Shown here: positions 1 through 8,370 of the stretch, in pieces | Layout: every line of letters begins with the position of its first letter | Position numbering within the stretch: the first letter of the stretch is position 1 | Assembly (NCBI GenBank): GCA_965235975.1 | Contig: CBDDZZ010000001.1 | Coordinates: 124,001 to 188,000, forward strand | Reading direction: 5' to 3' | Source: Fontibacterium oligotrophicum | GTDB taxonomy: Bacteria > Pseudomonadota > Alphaproteobacteria > Pelagibacterales > Pelagibacteraceae | DNA: 64,000 nt | Position numbers and translations under genes: made by a program | Notes under the pieces: model-generated | Seen by the model: only the letters and a program-made list of their open reading frames with translations | The model's database searches: none | What the model was told of the DNA's origin: nothing

Positions 1-508
1 TAATTGCTGTTCGACCAGGTAGCCTGGATATTTTTTTATGACCAGCATACGAAAGTTTAGAAAATCTTTCTTTAAATATAAATTCCACTTCCGGAACAAA
101 TTTTTCTATTATATTTTGCATAATGTTAGAACCGAGAAACATTGTTAATTTATCACCACGCATATTTAATAAACGGTCTGTAAAGATATGACCTCGTTCA
201 GGATCGGCGCACATTTGAATTTCATCAATTGCAATAAATTCAGCATTAATATCTAGAGGCATAGATTCTACAGTACATAAAAAATAATCTGCATAAGGAG
301 GTATAATTTTTTCCTCTCCGGTGATTAATGCAACTTTCTCAATGCCAACTTTTTCAATGCATTTTTCATAAACTTCCCTTGCAAGTAATCGAAGTGGAAA
401 GCCAATAATTCCAGAACCAAATTGCAACATTCTTTCAATTGCAAAATGAGTTTTGCCAGTATTAGTTGGTCCAAGAACTGCGATAATTTTTTTTTCTAAT
501 AAAGACAT
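1..508 (-). CDS. SUV3-like RNA/DNA helicase, 5' part (runs off window)
   Basis: The reverse strand is open from an ATG at 508 to the window edge, giving about 169 N-terminal residues. The translation has a Walker A motif GPTNTGKT near residue 14, then FPLRLLAREVYEK, a TGEE motif and a Walker B/DEAH-like IDEIQM followed by CADPERGHIFTDRLL. This is the ATP-binding core of the alphaproteobacterial and mitochondrial SUV3 family, superfamily 2 helicases linked to RNA turnover. The C-terminal half lies outside the window. A structured leader candidate lies directly upstream at 526-595. Confidence 0.85.
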   Translation of the reverse strand, partial: MSLLEKKIIAVLGPTNTGKTHFAIERMLQFGSGIIGFPLRLLAREVYEKCIEKVGIEKVALITGEEKIIPPYADYFLCTVESMPLDINAEFIAIDEIQMCADPERGHIFTDRLLNMRGDKLTMFLGSNIMQNIIEKFVPEVEFIFKERFSKLSYAGHKKISRLPGRTAI

Positions 509-525
509 TTCTAGTATTAAATTTT

Positions 526-595
526 TTTCGAGATACTACCTGTTGTTATCGGCCAAGAACAAAGCAGGCATAAAATATGACCGAATCACTCGAAA
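526..595 (-). ncRNA. Candidate structured RNA or leader upstream of the helicase
   Basis: The 118-base gap between the NlpC gene and the helicase start holds nested inverted repeats. A 7-bp outer stem pairs 526-532 with 589-595. An inner hairpin pairs 539-547 with 558-562 plus 565-568 (4 + 5 bp, with two unpaired bases), leaving a 10-base loop. Loop bases 549-552 (TCGG) could also pair with 581-584 (CCGA), which would form a pseudoknot. No T-run follows on the minus strand, so it is not a simple terminator. I recognise no known RNA family. Strand and function are inferred from its position just before the helicase ATG. Confidence 0.35.
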
Positions 596-626
596 TAATG
601 TTCTCATTTTGACAAATATTATTTAA

Positions 627-1376
627 TTATAATTTTTTAATACGCTTAACACACAATAGTGGCAATTTAGATTTTGAATATATTTTTTTAATAGTTTCTT
701 TTATTCCCATAATAACTACTTTTTTTCTAGCACCAAAAGCGTGCACTAATTTCTTATTACTTAATGCAATTGCCACATGTCCTTTCCAAAATAATAAATC
801 ACCTTTTCTAATATTTTTAATAGAAATTTCTTTTCTAAAAAATTTTTTTTGATCTTTAGAGTCTCGCGGGCAATATATGTTATTAAATTTTAATAATTCT
901 TGAACTAAAGCTGAACAATCTAGTCCTTTAGGACTATTTCCGCCCCATAAATATTTTGTATTTAGATATAACTTTATATTATCGAGAAAGTGCTTTTTTC
1001 TAAAATTAATAGGTTTAATATTTTTTTTTAAAATCCATCCATTTTTAGTTTGGATAAAATTATTTTTATCGTCTAAAATAGATATTCTTGAATTAAAAAA
1101 AATTTTTTTATTAAGCTTATATTTGTTATTTGGTTTTTTGTATACATTGCATTCTTTAGAAATAATTTTATGAGTTTTTTTATTTTTGTCCAAATGTAAA
1201 TCTTTAGCTTCAATAAAACCTTTATATTTATCGTAAGCTTTATATCCTTTATAGAATTTACCTATTTTATTTTGACTATTAAAATCTTCGCCTAGGAGAA
1301 TTTGAGTAACAATTCCTGATTTTTTATTATTTTTCTTATAAATATTTGCGATGGAACTTTTAACTGTAAGCAACAT
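627..1376 (-). CDS. NlpC/P60 family cysteine peptidase with SH3-like N-terminus
   Basis: The protein has 249 residues. The C-terminal half is an NlpC/P60 (C40) domain. The catalytic cysteine is C154 in GLDCSALVQ, preceded by the family signature YLWGGNSP, and the histidine is H200 in KGHVAIAL, with H212 as likely third polar residue. The N-terminal 120 residues fit the bacterial SH3-like modules of dipeptidyl-peptidases that cut gamma-D-glutamyl-diamino-acid bonds in peptidoglycan peptides. No signal peptide is visible, which suggests a cytoplasmic role in recycling muropeptides. The AmpG-type permease 0.5 kb away on the same strand fits this. The substrate is inferred. Confidence 0.8.
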   Translation of the reverse strand: MLLTVKSSIANIYKKNNKKSGIVTQILLGEDFNSQNKIGKFYKGYKAYDKYKGFIEAKDLHLDKNKKTHKIISKECNVYKKPNNKYKLNKKIFFNSRISILDDKNNFIQTKNGWILKKNIKPINFRKKHFLDNIKLYLNTKYLWGGNSPKGLDCSALVQELLKFNNIYCPRDSKDQKKFFRKEISIKNIRKGDLLFWKGHVAIALSNKKLVHAFGARKKVVIMGIKETIKKIYSKSKLPLLCVKRIKKL

Positions 1377-1439
1377 ATTCTTATTTATACTGTAGAGTAA
1401 TGATACTTTTATTAAAACTTAAATATTTTTTATTTTAAA

Positions 1440-1841
1440 TTACTGTTTTGGTGCTGGAGCTGGAACATTCTTTTTTTGTTCAGCTTGTTTCTTTTTAGCA
1501 TCCGCTTCTAATTTTTTTAATTTAGCTATGGCAGCATTTTCTTCATCTAAAGTAACGATTCCATCCTTATTTGCATCAGTGTTATCAAATCTTCCTGTAG
1601 CCTCTTTTAATGGGTTTTCAAAGAATTCATCTTTTGAAATTCTACCGTCTTTATTTTTGTCTATATTATTAAAAATATTCTCTAACTCTTTTTTATTAAA
1701 ATCTAAATAATCTTGCTTTTTTAGTGGGAAAGGAGAGTTTTGAGCTGAAACTGTATTACAAACTATTAAAACTAAAATTAAGGATAATAATATTTTTTTC
1801 ACAAACGATGTATATGCCCCAGAATTATCTCTGTAAATCAT
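1440..1841 (-). CDS. Exported EF-hand calcium-binding protein
   Basis: The 133-residue protein carries two canonical EF-hand loops, DKNKDGRISKDE at 61-72 and DANKDGIVTLDE at 89-100, and a lysine/alanine/proline-rich tail. A signal peptide (KKILLSLILVLIVCNTVSAQ) begins at residue 15. The ATG at 1841 overlaps the stop of the upstream permease as ATGA, which favours translational coupling. A GTG at 1802 would start exactly at the signal peptide and is an alternative start. Calcium binding in the periplasm is inferred from the loops; the cellular role is unknown. Confidence 0.8.
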   Translation of the reverse strand: MIYRDNSGAYTSFVKKILLSLILVLIVCNTVSAQNSPFPLKKQDYLDFNKKELENIFNNIDKNKDGRISKDEFFENPLKEATGRFDNTDANKDGIVTLDEENAAIAKLKKLEADAKKKQAEQKKNVPAPAPKQ

Positions 1842-3313
1842 CTTTTATTAATTTTTACAGTTTTATTTATCCAGATAATTAAAAATAGAACTGGAACTCC
1901 TATGATTGCAGATAAAACAAAGAATGTTGGATATCCAAATAAGTTTACAAATCCTCCAGAGTAACCAGCTATGAGTTTAGGCAAAAATAACATTGCAGAA
2001 CTAAAAAGAGCATATTGAGTAGCTGTAAACTTTATCGAGGTTAATGCTGAAAGATAAACTATAAAAGTAGCTCCGGCAAAACCACTTGCAATATTATCTG
2101 CTGTAATAACAAGAGCTAAAATTTTAACATCAGCTGTAATAAGCGCTAACCAAGCAAATAATAGGTTACTTAATGCTGAAATTAATGCGCCAATAAATAA
2201 AGATCTCATCACCCCTAAATGAATTGAGGCAATACCACCAATAATCCCTCCAACAATTGTTGCAATAGTTCCAAAAAATTTTGAATAGGTAGCAATTTCT
2301 GAAATTGAAAATCCCTTTTCTATATAAAAAACATTAGCCATCACACCTAAGACCACATCTGAAATTCTATATAAACCAATTAAAAGCAGAATAGATGTTG
2401 CTTTTGATCCATATCTTTTTAAAAAATCTAAAACAGGCTTTGCATAGGCACTTTTTACAGACTCTTGATTAATAAATTTTACTTTTATTAATAAAAATAA
2501 AATTATAAAAAATATTATAAAACAAAAAAAAATTTTAATAAATTCATTAACAAAATTTATAATAGGTTCATTGCTATTAATTAAATCTTTAAAATAAGAA
2601 TAACATAAAATAAATCCTGCAAGAGAAAATAAAAAAGCCAAAAAGAATTTAATTTTTTGATTATATTTTTTTTCAATATCTCTTTTGATTTTTGGTTCAG
2701 AGGAATAAAAAACAGTTATTACTCCAAACAACATAAGTATCGCCATTATTTGATAAACTTGTTGCCATACTTTTTGATTGTAAATTTCTGTTCCTAAGAA
2801 TGAGGCGATCCAAAGACTCCCAGCTCCTGCTACAATCATTCCTATGCGGTAACCAGTTAAGTACATTGATGATAGTGCCCCTTGTAAAATTTTTGGGACA
2901 GACTCAATTCTAAAGGCATCCAAAACGATATCTTGGGTTGCACTTGAAAATGCAATAAATATTGCTCCAATAATTGTAAAAATTAAAGAATTTTTTGGAT
3001 CGGTAAAAGAAATGAAAATTAATGAAAAAATAATCATTAATTGAGATAATATTAGCCAACTTCTTCTGTGTCCTAAATTTCCTAATATTGGTAATTTTAA
3101 ATTGTCCACGATCGGTGTCCAAATAAATTTGAAAGAGTAAGCAAAACCAACCCAGCTAAATAAAGTAATAGTTGCTCTATTTACTCCTGCTTTAAATAAC
3201 CAAACTGACAGTGTAGAAAAAACTAGAAGGATAGGCAGGCCAGCTGCAAAACCGAGAAAAAACATTCTTAATGAATTAGGATTTAAAAGTGGACTCAAAT
3301 ACGAGAGTGACAT
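1838..3313 (-). CDS. ampG: AmpG-type MFS permease (muropeptide transport family)
   Basis: The 491-residue protein has about 12 hydrophobic segments and an AmpG-like N-terminus, MFFLGFAAGLPILLVFSTL, followed by GFAYSFKFIWTPIVD. AmpG proteins import GlcNAc-anhydro-MurNAc muropeptides from the periplasm for recycling. A hydrophobic insert around residues 220-280 adds membrane segments in the middle, as in longer AmpG homologues. The stop overlaps the start of the EF-hand gene. A MurU-like gene and two peptidoglycan-active proteins elsewhere in the window support a recycling role, but the substrate is inferred from family. Confidence 0.8.
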   Translation of the reverse strand: MSLSYLSPLLNPNSLRMFFLGFAAGLPILLVFSTLSVWLFKAGVNRATITLFSWVGFAYSFKFIWTPIVDNLKLPILGNLGHRRSWLILSQLMIIFSLIFISFTDPKNSLIFTIIGAIFIAFSSATQDIVLDAFRIESVPKILQGALSSMYLTGYRIGMIVAGAGSLWIASFLGTEIYNQKVWQQVYQIMAILMLFGVITVFYSSEPKIKRDIEKKYNQKIKFFLAFLFSLAGFILCYSYFKDLINSNEPIINFVNEFIKIFFCFIIFFIILFLLIKVKFINQESVKSAYAKPVLDFLKRYGSKATSILLLIGLYRISDVVLGVMANVFYIEKGFSISEIATYSKFFGTIATIVGGIIGGIASIHLGVMRSLFIGALISALSNLLFAWLALITADVKILALVITADNIASGFAGATFIVYLSALTSIKFTATQYALFSSAMLFLPKLIAGYSGGFVNLFGYPTFFVLSAIIGVPVLFLIIWINKTVKINKR

Positions 3314-3356
3314 TAAGAAATAATTTTATTTTTTTTTATATAAAATATAAAGAAAA

Positions 3357-3881
3357 CTATTTAAGAGTACTTAAGTAAGCAATTAAATCGGCTCTTTCCT
3401 GATCCTTTGCTATACCTGCAAAAGCCATTTTAGTTCCTTTTATATAGCTGGCTGGTTTGTAAAGATATTCATTAAGTTCATCTACTGTCCAATTTTTTCC
3501 GTAAGCAACTAGGGCTGAAGAATATTTAAAATCAGGATGTGAAGCTGATTTTTTTCCAACGATTCCCCACATAGGAGGTCCAATTTTTACAGCACCACCA
3601 CTAACATTAGTATGGCAAGCAGCACATTTTTTGAAAGTATTTTCACCAGCTCCAATATTTGCAGAGGCTAGTAAAACTTTGATGTCAGCAAGTTTTTCTA
3701 CTTTTTTGATTTCATCTTTACTTGCAGTTTTCGCTTCCTCAACAACTCCCTCAACTTTATAGCCTGGAGTTTGAGGTTTTTTTACTTGATAAATAAAATC
3801 TGCAATTTGATTTAAACCAATTAATAATAAAGCAACAATGAGCACAGCGGCAGCGATTTTATTAAATTCAAAACTGTCCAT
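3357..3881 (-). CDS. Membrane-anchored class I cytochrome c (CycM-like)
   Basis: The 174-residue protein has one N-terminal membrane segment (about residues 10-32), a lysine/glutamate-rich linker and a C-terminal cytochrome c domain. The haem site is CAACH at 86-90. The likely axial methionine is M152 in GTKMAFAGI, and the GPPMWGIVGKK and DLIAYLSTLK motifs are typical of the class I fold. Such uncleaved-anchor cytochromes carry electrons between the bc1 complex and terminal oxidase on the periplasmic face. Confidence 0.88.
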   Translation of the reverse strand: MDSFEFNKIAAAVLIVALLLIGLNQIADFIYQVKKPQTPGYKVEGVVEEAKTASKDEIKKVEKLADIKVLLASANIGAGENTFKKCAACHTNVSGGAVKIGPPMWGIVGKKSASHPDFKYSSALVAYGKNWTVDELNEYLYKPASYIKGTKMAFAGIAKDQERADLIAYLSTLK

Positions 3882-3987
3882 ATTCTAGTGATTTTTATAA
3901 TCTAAATTGTATAACATCATAATCTTTAAAGTAAAAAATTTTTTTTAAAATTTATTTTATGCGTCTTACGGTCGCATAATTTTAATT

Positions 3988-4725
3988 ATGGTTAATACAG
4001 TTATTTTAATACCAAGCCACTTACGCGCAACCAGATTGCCCAATAAGCCGTTACTGTTAATTAATGGAAAACCTATGATTGCTCATTGTTGGCAGCGAGC
4101 AATAGAAAGCAAAATCGGAGATGTATACGTCGCAACTGCAGACGAAGAGATTGTAAAAATTATAAAAGATGTTGGTGGCAAAACTATTTTAACAAGCAAA
4201 GAACATAAAACTGGGACCGACAGAATTTATGAAGCTATAGAAAAAAATTTTTCTGAAAAACCAAAAAATATAATTAACCTTCAAGGGGATATGCCAAATA
4301 TTGATCCTTCGGCAATAAAGTTGTTAGATAAATTTATGAAGAATAACTCTTATCAAATAGCAACGCTTGCTACACAACTAAACTCTAGAAAAGATTTAGA
4401 AAATAAAAATATTGTTAAAGTTGAAACTAAAAAAGAAATACCAATTAATAATTTTTCTAATGCTTTAGATTTTTTTCGATTAAAAAATATTAATCAAGCA
4501 AATTTTTATTATCATCATATTGGTATTTATGGCTATCAGTATGAAACATTAAAAAAATTTATCTCTTTTAAAAGAAGCGAAAATGAAATTGATAGAAGTT
4601 TAGAGCAAATGCGTGCAATGGATAATAATATGTCTCTTAGCGTGGGGCTCACAAATTCTTATCCTTTAGGCGTAGATACTATTGAAGATTTAGAAGAAAT
4701 AAGAAATATTATGAAAAATGGGTAA
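3988..4725 (+). CDS. kdsB: 3-deoxy-manno-octulosonate cytidylyltransferase
   Basis: The 245-residue protein matches KdsB in length and in motifs: the nucleotide-binding PSHLRATRLPNKPLL near the N-terminus, TSKEHKTGTDRIYEA, NLQGDMPNIDP and a C-terminal GVDTIEDLEEIR. The enzyme makes CMP-KDO from CTP and KDO for the lipopolysaccharide inner core, so the cell has an LPS-type outer membrane. The last 8 bases overlap the start of pheA, so the two are probably co-translated. Confidence 0.93.
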   Translation: MVNTVILIPSHLRATRLPNKPLLLINGKPMIAHCWQRAIESKIGDVYVATADEEIVKIIKDVGGKTILTSKEHKTGTDRIYEAIEKNFSEKPKNIINLQGDMPNIDPSAIKLLDKFMKNNSYQIATLATQLNSRKDLENKNIVKVETKKEIPINNFSNALDFFRLKNINQANFYYHHIGIYGYQYETLKKFISFKRSENEIDRSLEQMRAMDNNMSLSVGLTNSYPLGVDTIEDLEEIRNIMKNG

Positions 4726-5554
4726 TAAAATAATTATACAGGGAGAACAGGGCGCTTATTCGCATTTAGCGGCAGTCAAGATTTTTAAAAACCCCACTAT
4801 GTTATGTTGCAAAACTTTCGAAGATGCTTTTGCAAAAACTAAAAGTACTAAAAATAGCAAATTATTAATACCAATAGAAAATTCAATTGCAGGCAGAGTT
4901 GCAGATATTCATTATTTATTATCGTCCTCTAGGTTAAAAATAGAAGGGGAACATTTTCAAAAAGTTGAACATTGTTTACTAGCATTAAAAGAAGTTTCAA
5001 TTAAACAAATAAAGACTGTAAGAAGCCACGCTCAAGCAATTGGACAATGTAAAAAAAATATTAATAAATTAAAATTACAGCCAATTGTAGCCGCTGATAC
5101 AGCGGGTTCTGCAAAATATATTTCTGAACATCAAATAGATTCCGAGTCTGTCATTGCTTCATCACTCGCTGCAAAGATTTATGGACTGAAGATTTTAAAG
5201 AAAAATTTTGAAGATTTAAAAGGTAATGTTACAAGATTTTTAATTATGTCCACCTCGACAAGACCAAAATCTTATAAAAAAAATAAAAAATATATTACCT
5301 CTTGTATTTTTCGCTTAAAAAGCGTGCCATCAGCGCTATATAAAGCTTTAGGAGGTTTTGCTGAAAATAAAGTTAATCTTACAAAACTCGAGAGCTTTTC
5401 AACTGGAAATTCTTTTAAGCAGGCAAGTTTTTATCTTGATATTGAAGGCCATATTCAAAATTTAGCAGTAAAAAAAGCTCTCTCTATTTTAAAAAAACAT
5501 ACTGAAAAATTAGATATTTTAGGTGTTTATTTTGCCAATTCATTTAGATATTAA
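4718..5554 (+). CDS. pheA: Prephenate dehydratase
   Basis: The 278-residue, single-function enzyme converts prephenate to phenylpyruvate in phenylalanine synthesis. The N-terminal two thirds form the dehydratase domain (QGEQGAYSHLAA at the start, IPIENSIAGRV, and the catalytic-region motif GNVTRFLIMS). The last 80 or so residues form an ACT regulatory domain beginning around SCIFRLKSVPSALYKAL, which normally binds phenylalanine for feedback inhibition. No chorismate mutase domain is present, as is usual in alphaproteobacteria. Confidence 0.92.
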   Translation: MGNKIIIQGEQGAYSHLAAVKIFKNPTMLCCKTFEDAFAKTKSTKNSKLLIPIENSIAGRVADIHYLLSSSRLKIEGEHFQKVEHCLLALKEVSIKQIKTVRSHAQAIGQCKKNINKLKLQPIVAADTAGSAKYISEHQIDSESVIASSLAAKIYGLKILKKNFEDLKGNVTRFLIMSTSTRPKSYKKNKKYITSCIFRLKSVPSALYKALGGFAENKVNLTKLESFSTGNSFKQASFYLDIEGHIQNLAVKKALSILKKHTEKLDILGVYFANSFRY

Positions 5555-5591
5555 AATTATTATAGCTGTCGTTTTTTTTTAATTATCTTGT

Positions 5592-5597
5592 TATAAT
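5592..5597 (+). promoter_or_regulatory. -10 box of the SRP RNA promoter
   Basis: A perfect TATAAT lies five bases before the predicted 5' end of the SRP RNA at 5603, the spacing expected for a sigma-70-type start. A clear -35 hexamer is not visible; the region around 5566-5574 (CTGTCGTTT) is only a weak match. Confidence 0.5.
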
Positions 5598-5602
5598 ATT
5601 TT

Positions 5603-5696
5603 GGGAGATTGGTGGCAGGTGGAGGTTACGCTAATCCGGTCAGGTCTGAAAAGAAGCAGCCGTAACGATAATTTTTCAGGTTGTCCTCAGTCTCCC
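5603..5696 (+). ncRNA. ffs: Signal recognition particle RNA, small bacterial type
   Basis: The 94-base element begins GGGAGA and ends TCTCCC, which close the terminal stem (5603-5608 with 5691-5696). It contains the conserved apical elements of 4.5S RNA: GGTGGCAGGTGGAGG on the 5' side, the Ffh-binding GGTCAGGTCTGAAAAGAAGCAGCC loop region (split here around 5639-5662), and the returning TCCTCAG near the 3' side. A short T-run follows directly. The position just upstream of dnaX is conserved in alphaproteobacteria. The RNA forms the SRP with Ffh for co-translational membrane targeting. Confidence 0.95.
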
Positions 5697-5703
5697 GTTT
5701 TTT

Positions 5704-7398
5704 ATGGAAAATAATCGTAAAGGTTTATCATTAAAGTATCGACCACAAAGTTTTGATGAAGTCATAGGTCAAGACGTTATGGTTCAGATTATAAAAAATG
5801 CGATCAAGATGGATCGTATTCCTAACGCTTATCTATTAACAGGAATTAGAGGTGTAGGAAAAACTACAACAGCAAGAATAATTGCAAAAGCTATTAATTG
5901 TAAAAATTCTGAAAATTTAGAAAAAAAGTGCGAAGGGTTTTGTCATTGTGAAGCTATAACAAATTCAAATCATATTGATGTTTTAGAGATGGACGCTGCT
6001 TCTAAAACGGGAATCGATGATATTAGAGAATTAATTGACTCTGCAAAATATTATCCAACAAGCGCTAAATATAAAGTGTTTATTATTGATGAAGTTCACA
6101 TGTTATCAAAGCAAGCATTTAACGGTTTGCTTAAAACTTTAGAAGAGCCGCCTCCTCATCTTAAATTTATTTTAGCCACCACTGAAGTTAAAAAAATACC
6201 GTTAACCATTATTTCAAGATGTCAAAGATTTGATTTGAGAAGAATTAAGCTTGAAGAAATGGTTTCTTTCTTAAAAAAAATTTCTGAAAAAGAAAAAGCA
6301 AAAATTAATGAAAAAGCATTACTGTTAATTGCTAAAGCATCAGAGGGATCTGTAAGAGATGCACTGTCCATTTTAGATCAAGCAATTTCAACATTTAATG
6401 TTTTAGGTGAAGAGATAACAGAAATATCTGTTCGTATAATGCTAGGAATAGCAGATCGATCAAGAATAATTGATATTGTGCGTTTAGTCATTGATGGTAA
6501 CAAAGCAAAAGCTCTTGATGAAGCGCAAGAAATATTTGATTTAGGCGCAGATCCAAAATTAGTTTTGCAAGATATGCTTGAAGTTATTTATTTAATTTCA
6601 AGAAGTAAAAGTTTTGGAAAGATTGAAAATGATTTAACAGTTTCCGAGTCAGAGTCTGATTTAATTTTTAGCCTGTCTAAAGATATTGATTTTTCTTATA
6701 TTTCAATGATCTGGCAATTTATTCTTAAAGGAATTGAAGAATTAAATTTTGTTCCAAATCATTTTCTATCTTTTCAAATGTTAATCATGAGATTAGTCCA
6801 CTTAAAAGATTTGCCAAGCCCAGAGCAAGTTATTGATGACGTTATAAATTCAGATACTCTTGAAATAGCAAAAAGCCCCGAACAAAAAGATGACTTTAAT
6901 GAGATTAAACCTGGAACAATAATAAACAAACAAACCTCAGCAAAGACACAAATTAAAAGTATTATTCAAGAAAAGGCAGAAGATTTCGATCGAACTCCAA
7001 AAATTTTAGAAAAGAAACAAGACTCTAGAAATCTTGAAATAATTAATTCTTTCGAAAAGTTAGTGGAGATAACAAATATTAATAAAGAAATTGAATTAAA
7101 ATTCGACTTAGAGAGAAATGTTCGAGTTGTAAAATTTGAAAATGGAAAAATTGACATTTCATTTAATGAAAAATTATCTAAAAATTTTGTCAGATCTTTA
7201 ACTGAAAAACTTAAATTGTGGACAGGTGAAAGATGGATTATTTCGTTATCGAAAGAGGTAGGCAAAAGTACAATTTTCGAAAATAAAGAAACTTTTAAAA
7301 AGAATTTATTACAAGAAGCGCTTGAAAGTGAAGTTTATAAAAAAATCAAAGAAAGTTTTCCAGATGCCGAACTTAGTGATGTAGAGGAGATTAAATAA
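5704..7398 (+). CDS. dnaX: DNA polymerase III tau/gamma subunit
   Basis: The 564-residue clamp-loader ATPase has a Walker A motif GIRGVGKTT at 47-55, zinc-ligand cysteines at 66, 76, 80 and 82, a Walker B motif with IIDEVHM near 128, and the sensor-1 region TTEVKKIPLTIISRCQRFDLRR. After about residue 370 the sequence is a charged, less conserved tau-type tail with a folded C-terminal part. No obvious programmed-frameshift site is seen at the tau/gamma boundary. The stop codon overlaps the ATG of ybaB by one base. Confidence 0.94.
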   Translation: MENNRKGLSLKYRPQSFDEVIGQDVMVQIIKNAIKMDRIPNAYLLTGIRGVGKTTTARIIAKAINCKNSENLEKKCEGFCHCEAITNSNHIDVLEMDAASKTGIDDIRELIDSAKYYPTSAKYKVFIIDEVHMLSKQAFNGLLKTLEEPPPHLKFILATTEVKKIPLTIISRCQRFDLRRIKLEEMVSFLKKISEKEKAKINEKALLLIAKASEGSVRDALSILDQAISTFNVLGEEITEISVRIMLGIADRSRIIDIVRLVIDGNKAKALDEAQEIFDLGADPKLVLQDMLEVIYLISRSKSFGKIENDLTVSESESDLIFSLSKDIDFSYISMIWQFILKGIEELNFVPNHFLSFQMLIMRLVHLKDLPSPEQVIDDVINSDTLEIAKSPEQKDDFNEIKPGTIINKQTSAKTQIKSIIQEKAEDFDRTPKILEKKQDSRNLEIINSFEKLVEITNINKEIELKFDLERNVRVVKFENGKIDISFNEKLSKNFVRSLTEKLKLWTGERWIISLSKEVGKSTIFENKETFKKNLLQEALESEVYKKIKESFPDAELSDVEEIK

Positions 7399-7715
7399 TG
7401 GATTTTGGTGGGATGTTAAAAAAAGCGCAAGAGATGCAACAAAAAATGATGGAAGCAAAAGCCTCATTAAAAAATCTACAAGCTGAAGGAATTGCAAATA
7501 ATGGTGCAGTCAAAGTGATTTTGAATGGGGATCATGAAATGATCAAGATAGATATCGATCCAAAATTAATGACAGAAGATAAAGAAGTTCTAGAGGACTT
7601 AATTATTATTGCAACAAATAATGCAAAAAAAGAAATTGAGGCAAAGTCATCAGAGGAAATGTCAAAAATAACTGGTGGCTTAAAAATGCCACCAGGATTT
7701 AAACTTCCTTTTTAG
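7398..7715 (+). CDS. YbaB/EbfC family nucleoid-associated protein
   Basis: The 105-residue protein matches the YbaB/EbfC family in length and pattern: an N-terminal helix rich in methionine and glutamine (GMLKKAQEMQQKMMEAKASL), a central strand region with GAVKVILNGDHEMIKIDIDP, and a C-terminal TGGLKMPPGFKLPF ending. Family members are small DNA-binding dimers. Its place between dnaX and recR is the standard bacterial arrangement; recR starts two bases after its stop. Confidence 0.92.
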   Translation: MDFGGMLKKAQEMQQKMMEAKASLKNLQAEGIANNGAVKVILNGDHEMIKIDIDPKLMTEDKEVLEDLIIIATNNAKKEIEAKSSEEMSKITGGLKMPPGFKLPF

Positions 7716-7717
7716 TA

Positions 7718-8326
7718 ATGAAAAATAATTCCCATCCAGATTTAGAAACATTAATGTTTCTAATTGCAAAGTTGCCAGGACTAGGACCAAAATCTGCAAG
7801 ACGTATTGCACTTTATCTTCTTAAAAATAGAGATAACATTATGAAGCCGTTGTCTGGTGCTTTAGATAAAGTTTATCAAAATGTTGCGCGTTGTAATATT
7901 TGTGGAAATTTTAAAACTAATAAAATTGAGTGCAATTGTAGTAATAAAAATAATTACGAACAGATTTGCGTTGTTGAAAACGTAGCAGATATGTGGGCTC
8001 TTGAGAGTACCAACGTCTATAGTGGTCAGTACCATATTTTAGGAGGAACTCTTTCAGCTATTAATGGTGTAAATCCTGAAGATCTTTTAATAGGTTCATT
8101 AGTGAATAGGATTAAAGCAAATTCAGTAAAAGAAGTTATCTTAGCAACAAGCGCAACAATTGAAGGACAAACAACAGCTCATTACATTAAAGACAGTATT
8201 AAAAATTTAAATGTGAAAGTAACAAAGCTAGCTCACGGTTTGCCAGTGGGTGGAGAGATTGAATATTTAGATGATGGAACATTATTTTCGGCATTTAAAT
8301 ATCGTAGTTCTTTAAATAGTGATTAG
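7718..8326 (+). CDS. recR: Recombination mediator protein RecR
   Basis: The 202-residue protein contains the helix-hairpin-helix region LPGLGPKSARRIALYLL, a four-cysteine zinc motif (CNICGNFKTNKIECNC) and a Toprim domain starting with ICVVENVADMWALE and including YHILGGTLSAINGVNPEDL and THLAHG-like KLAHGLPVGGEIEY. RecR works with RecF/RecO to load RecA at gapped DNA. It closes the dnaX-ybaB-recR unit. Confidence 0.94.
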   Translation: MKNNSHPDLETLMFLIAKLPGLGPKSARRIALYLLKNRDNIMKPLSGALDKVYQNVARCNICGNFKTNKIECNCSNKNNYEQICVVENVADMWALESTNVYSGQYHILGGTLSAINGVNPEDLLIGSLVNRIKANSVKEVILATSATIEGQTTAHYIKDSIKNLNVKVTKLAHGLPVGGEIEYLDDGTLFSAFKYRSSLNSD

Positions 8327-8370
8327 CATCAAGCGCTTGATTAATTAAGTAGATTTAGTATTTTTTCATT

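Noticed and set aside
5704..7398. Programmed frameshift in dnaX for a gamma product
   Set aside because: The A-runs (for example near 6275) lie at about residue 190, inside the ATPase domain, not at the tau/gamma boundary, and no Shine-Dalgarno-hairpin context is visible.
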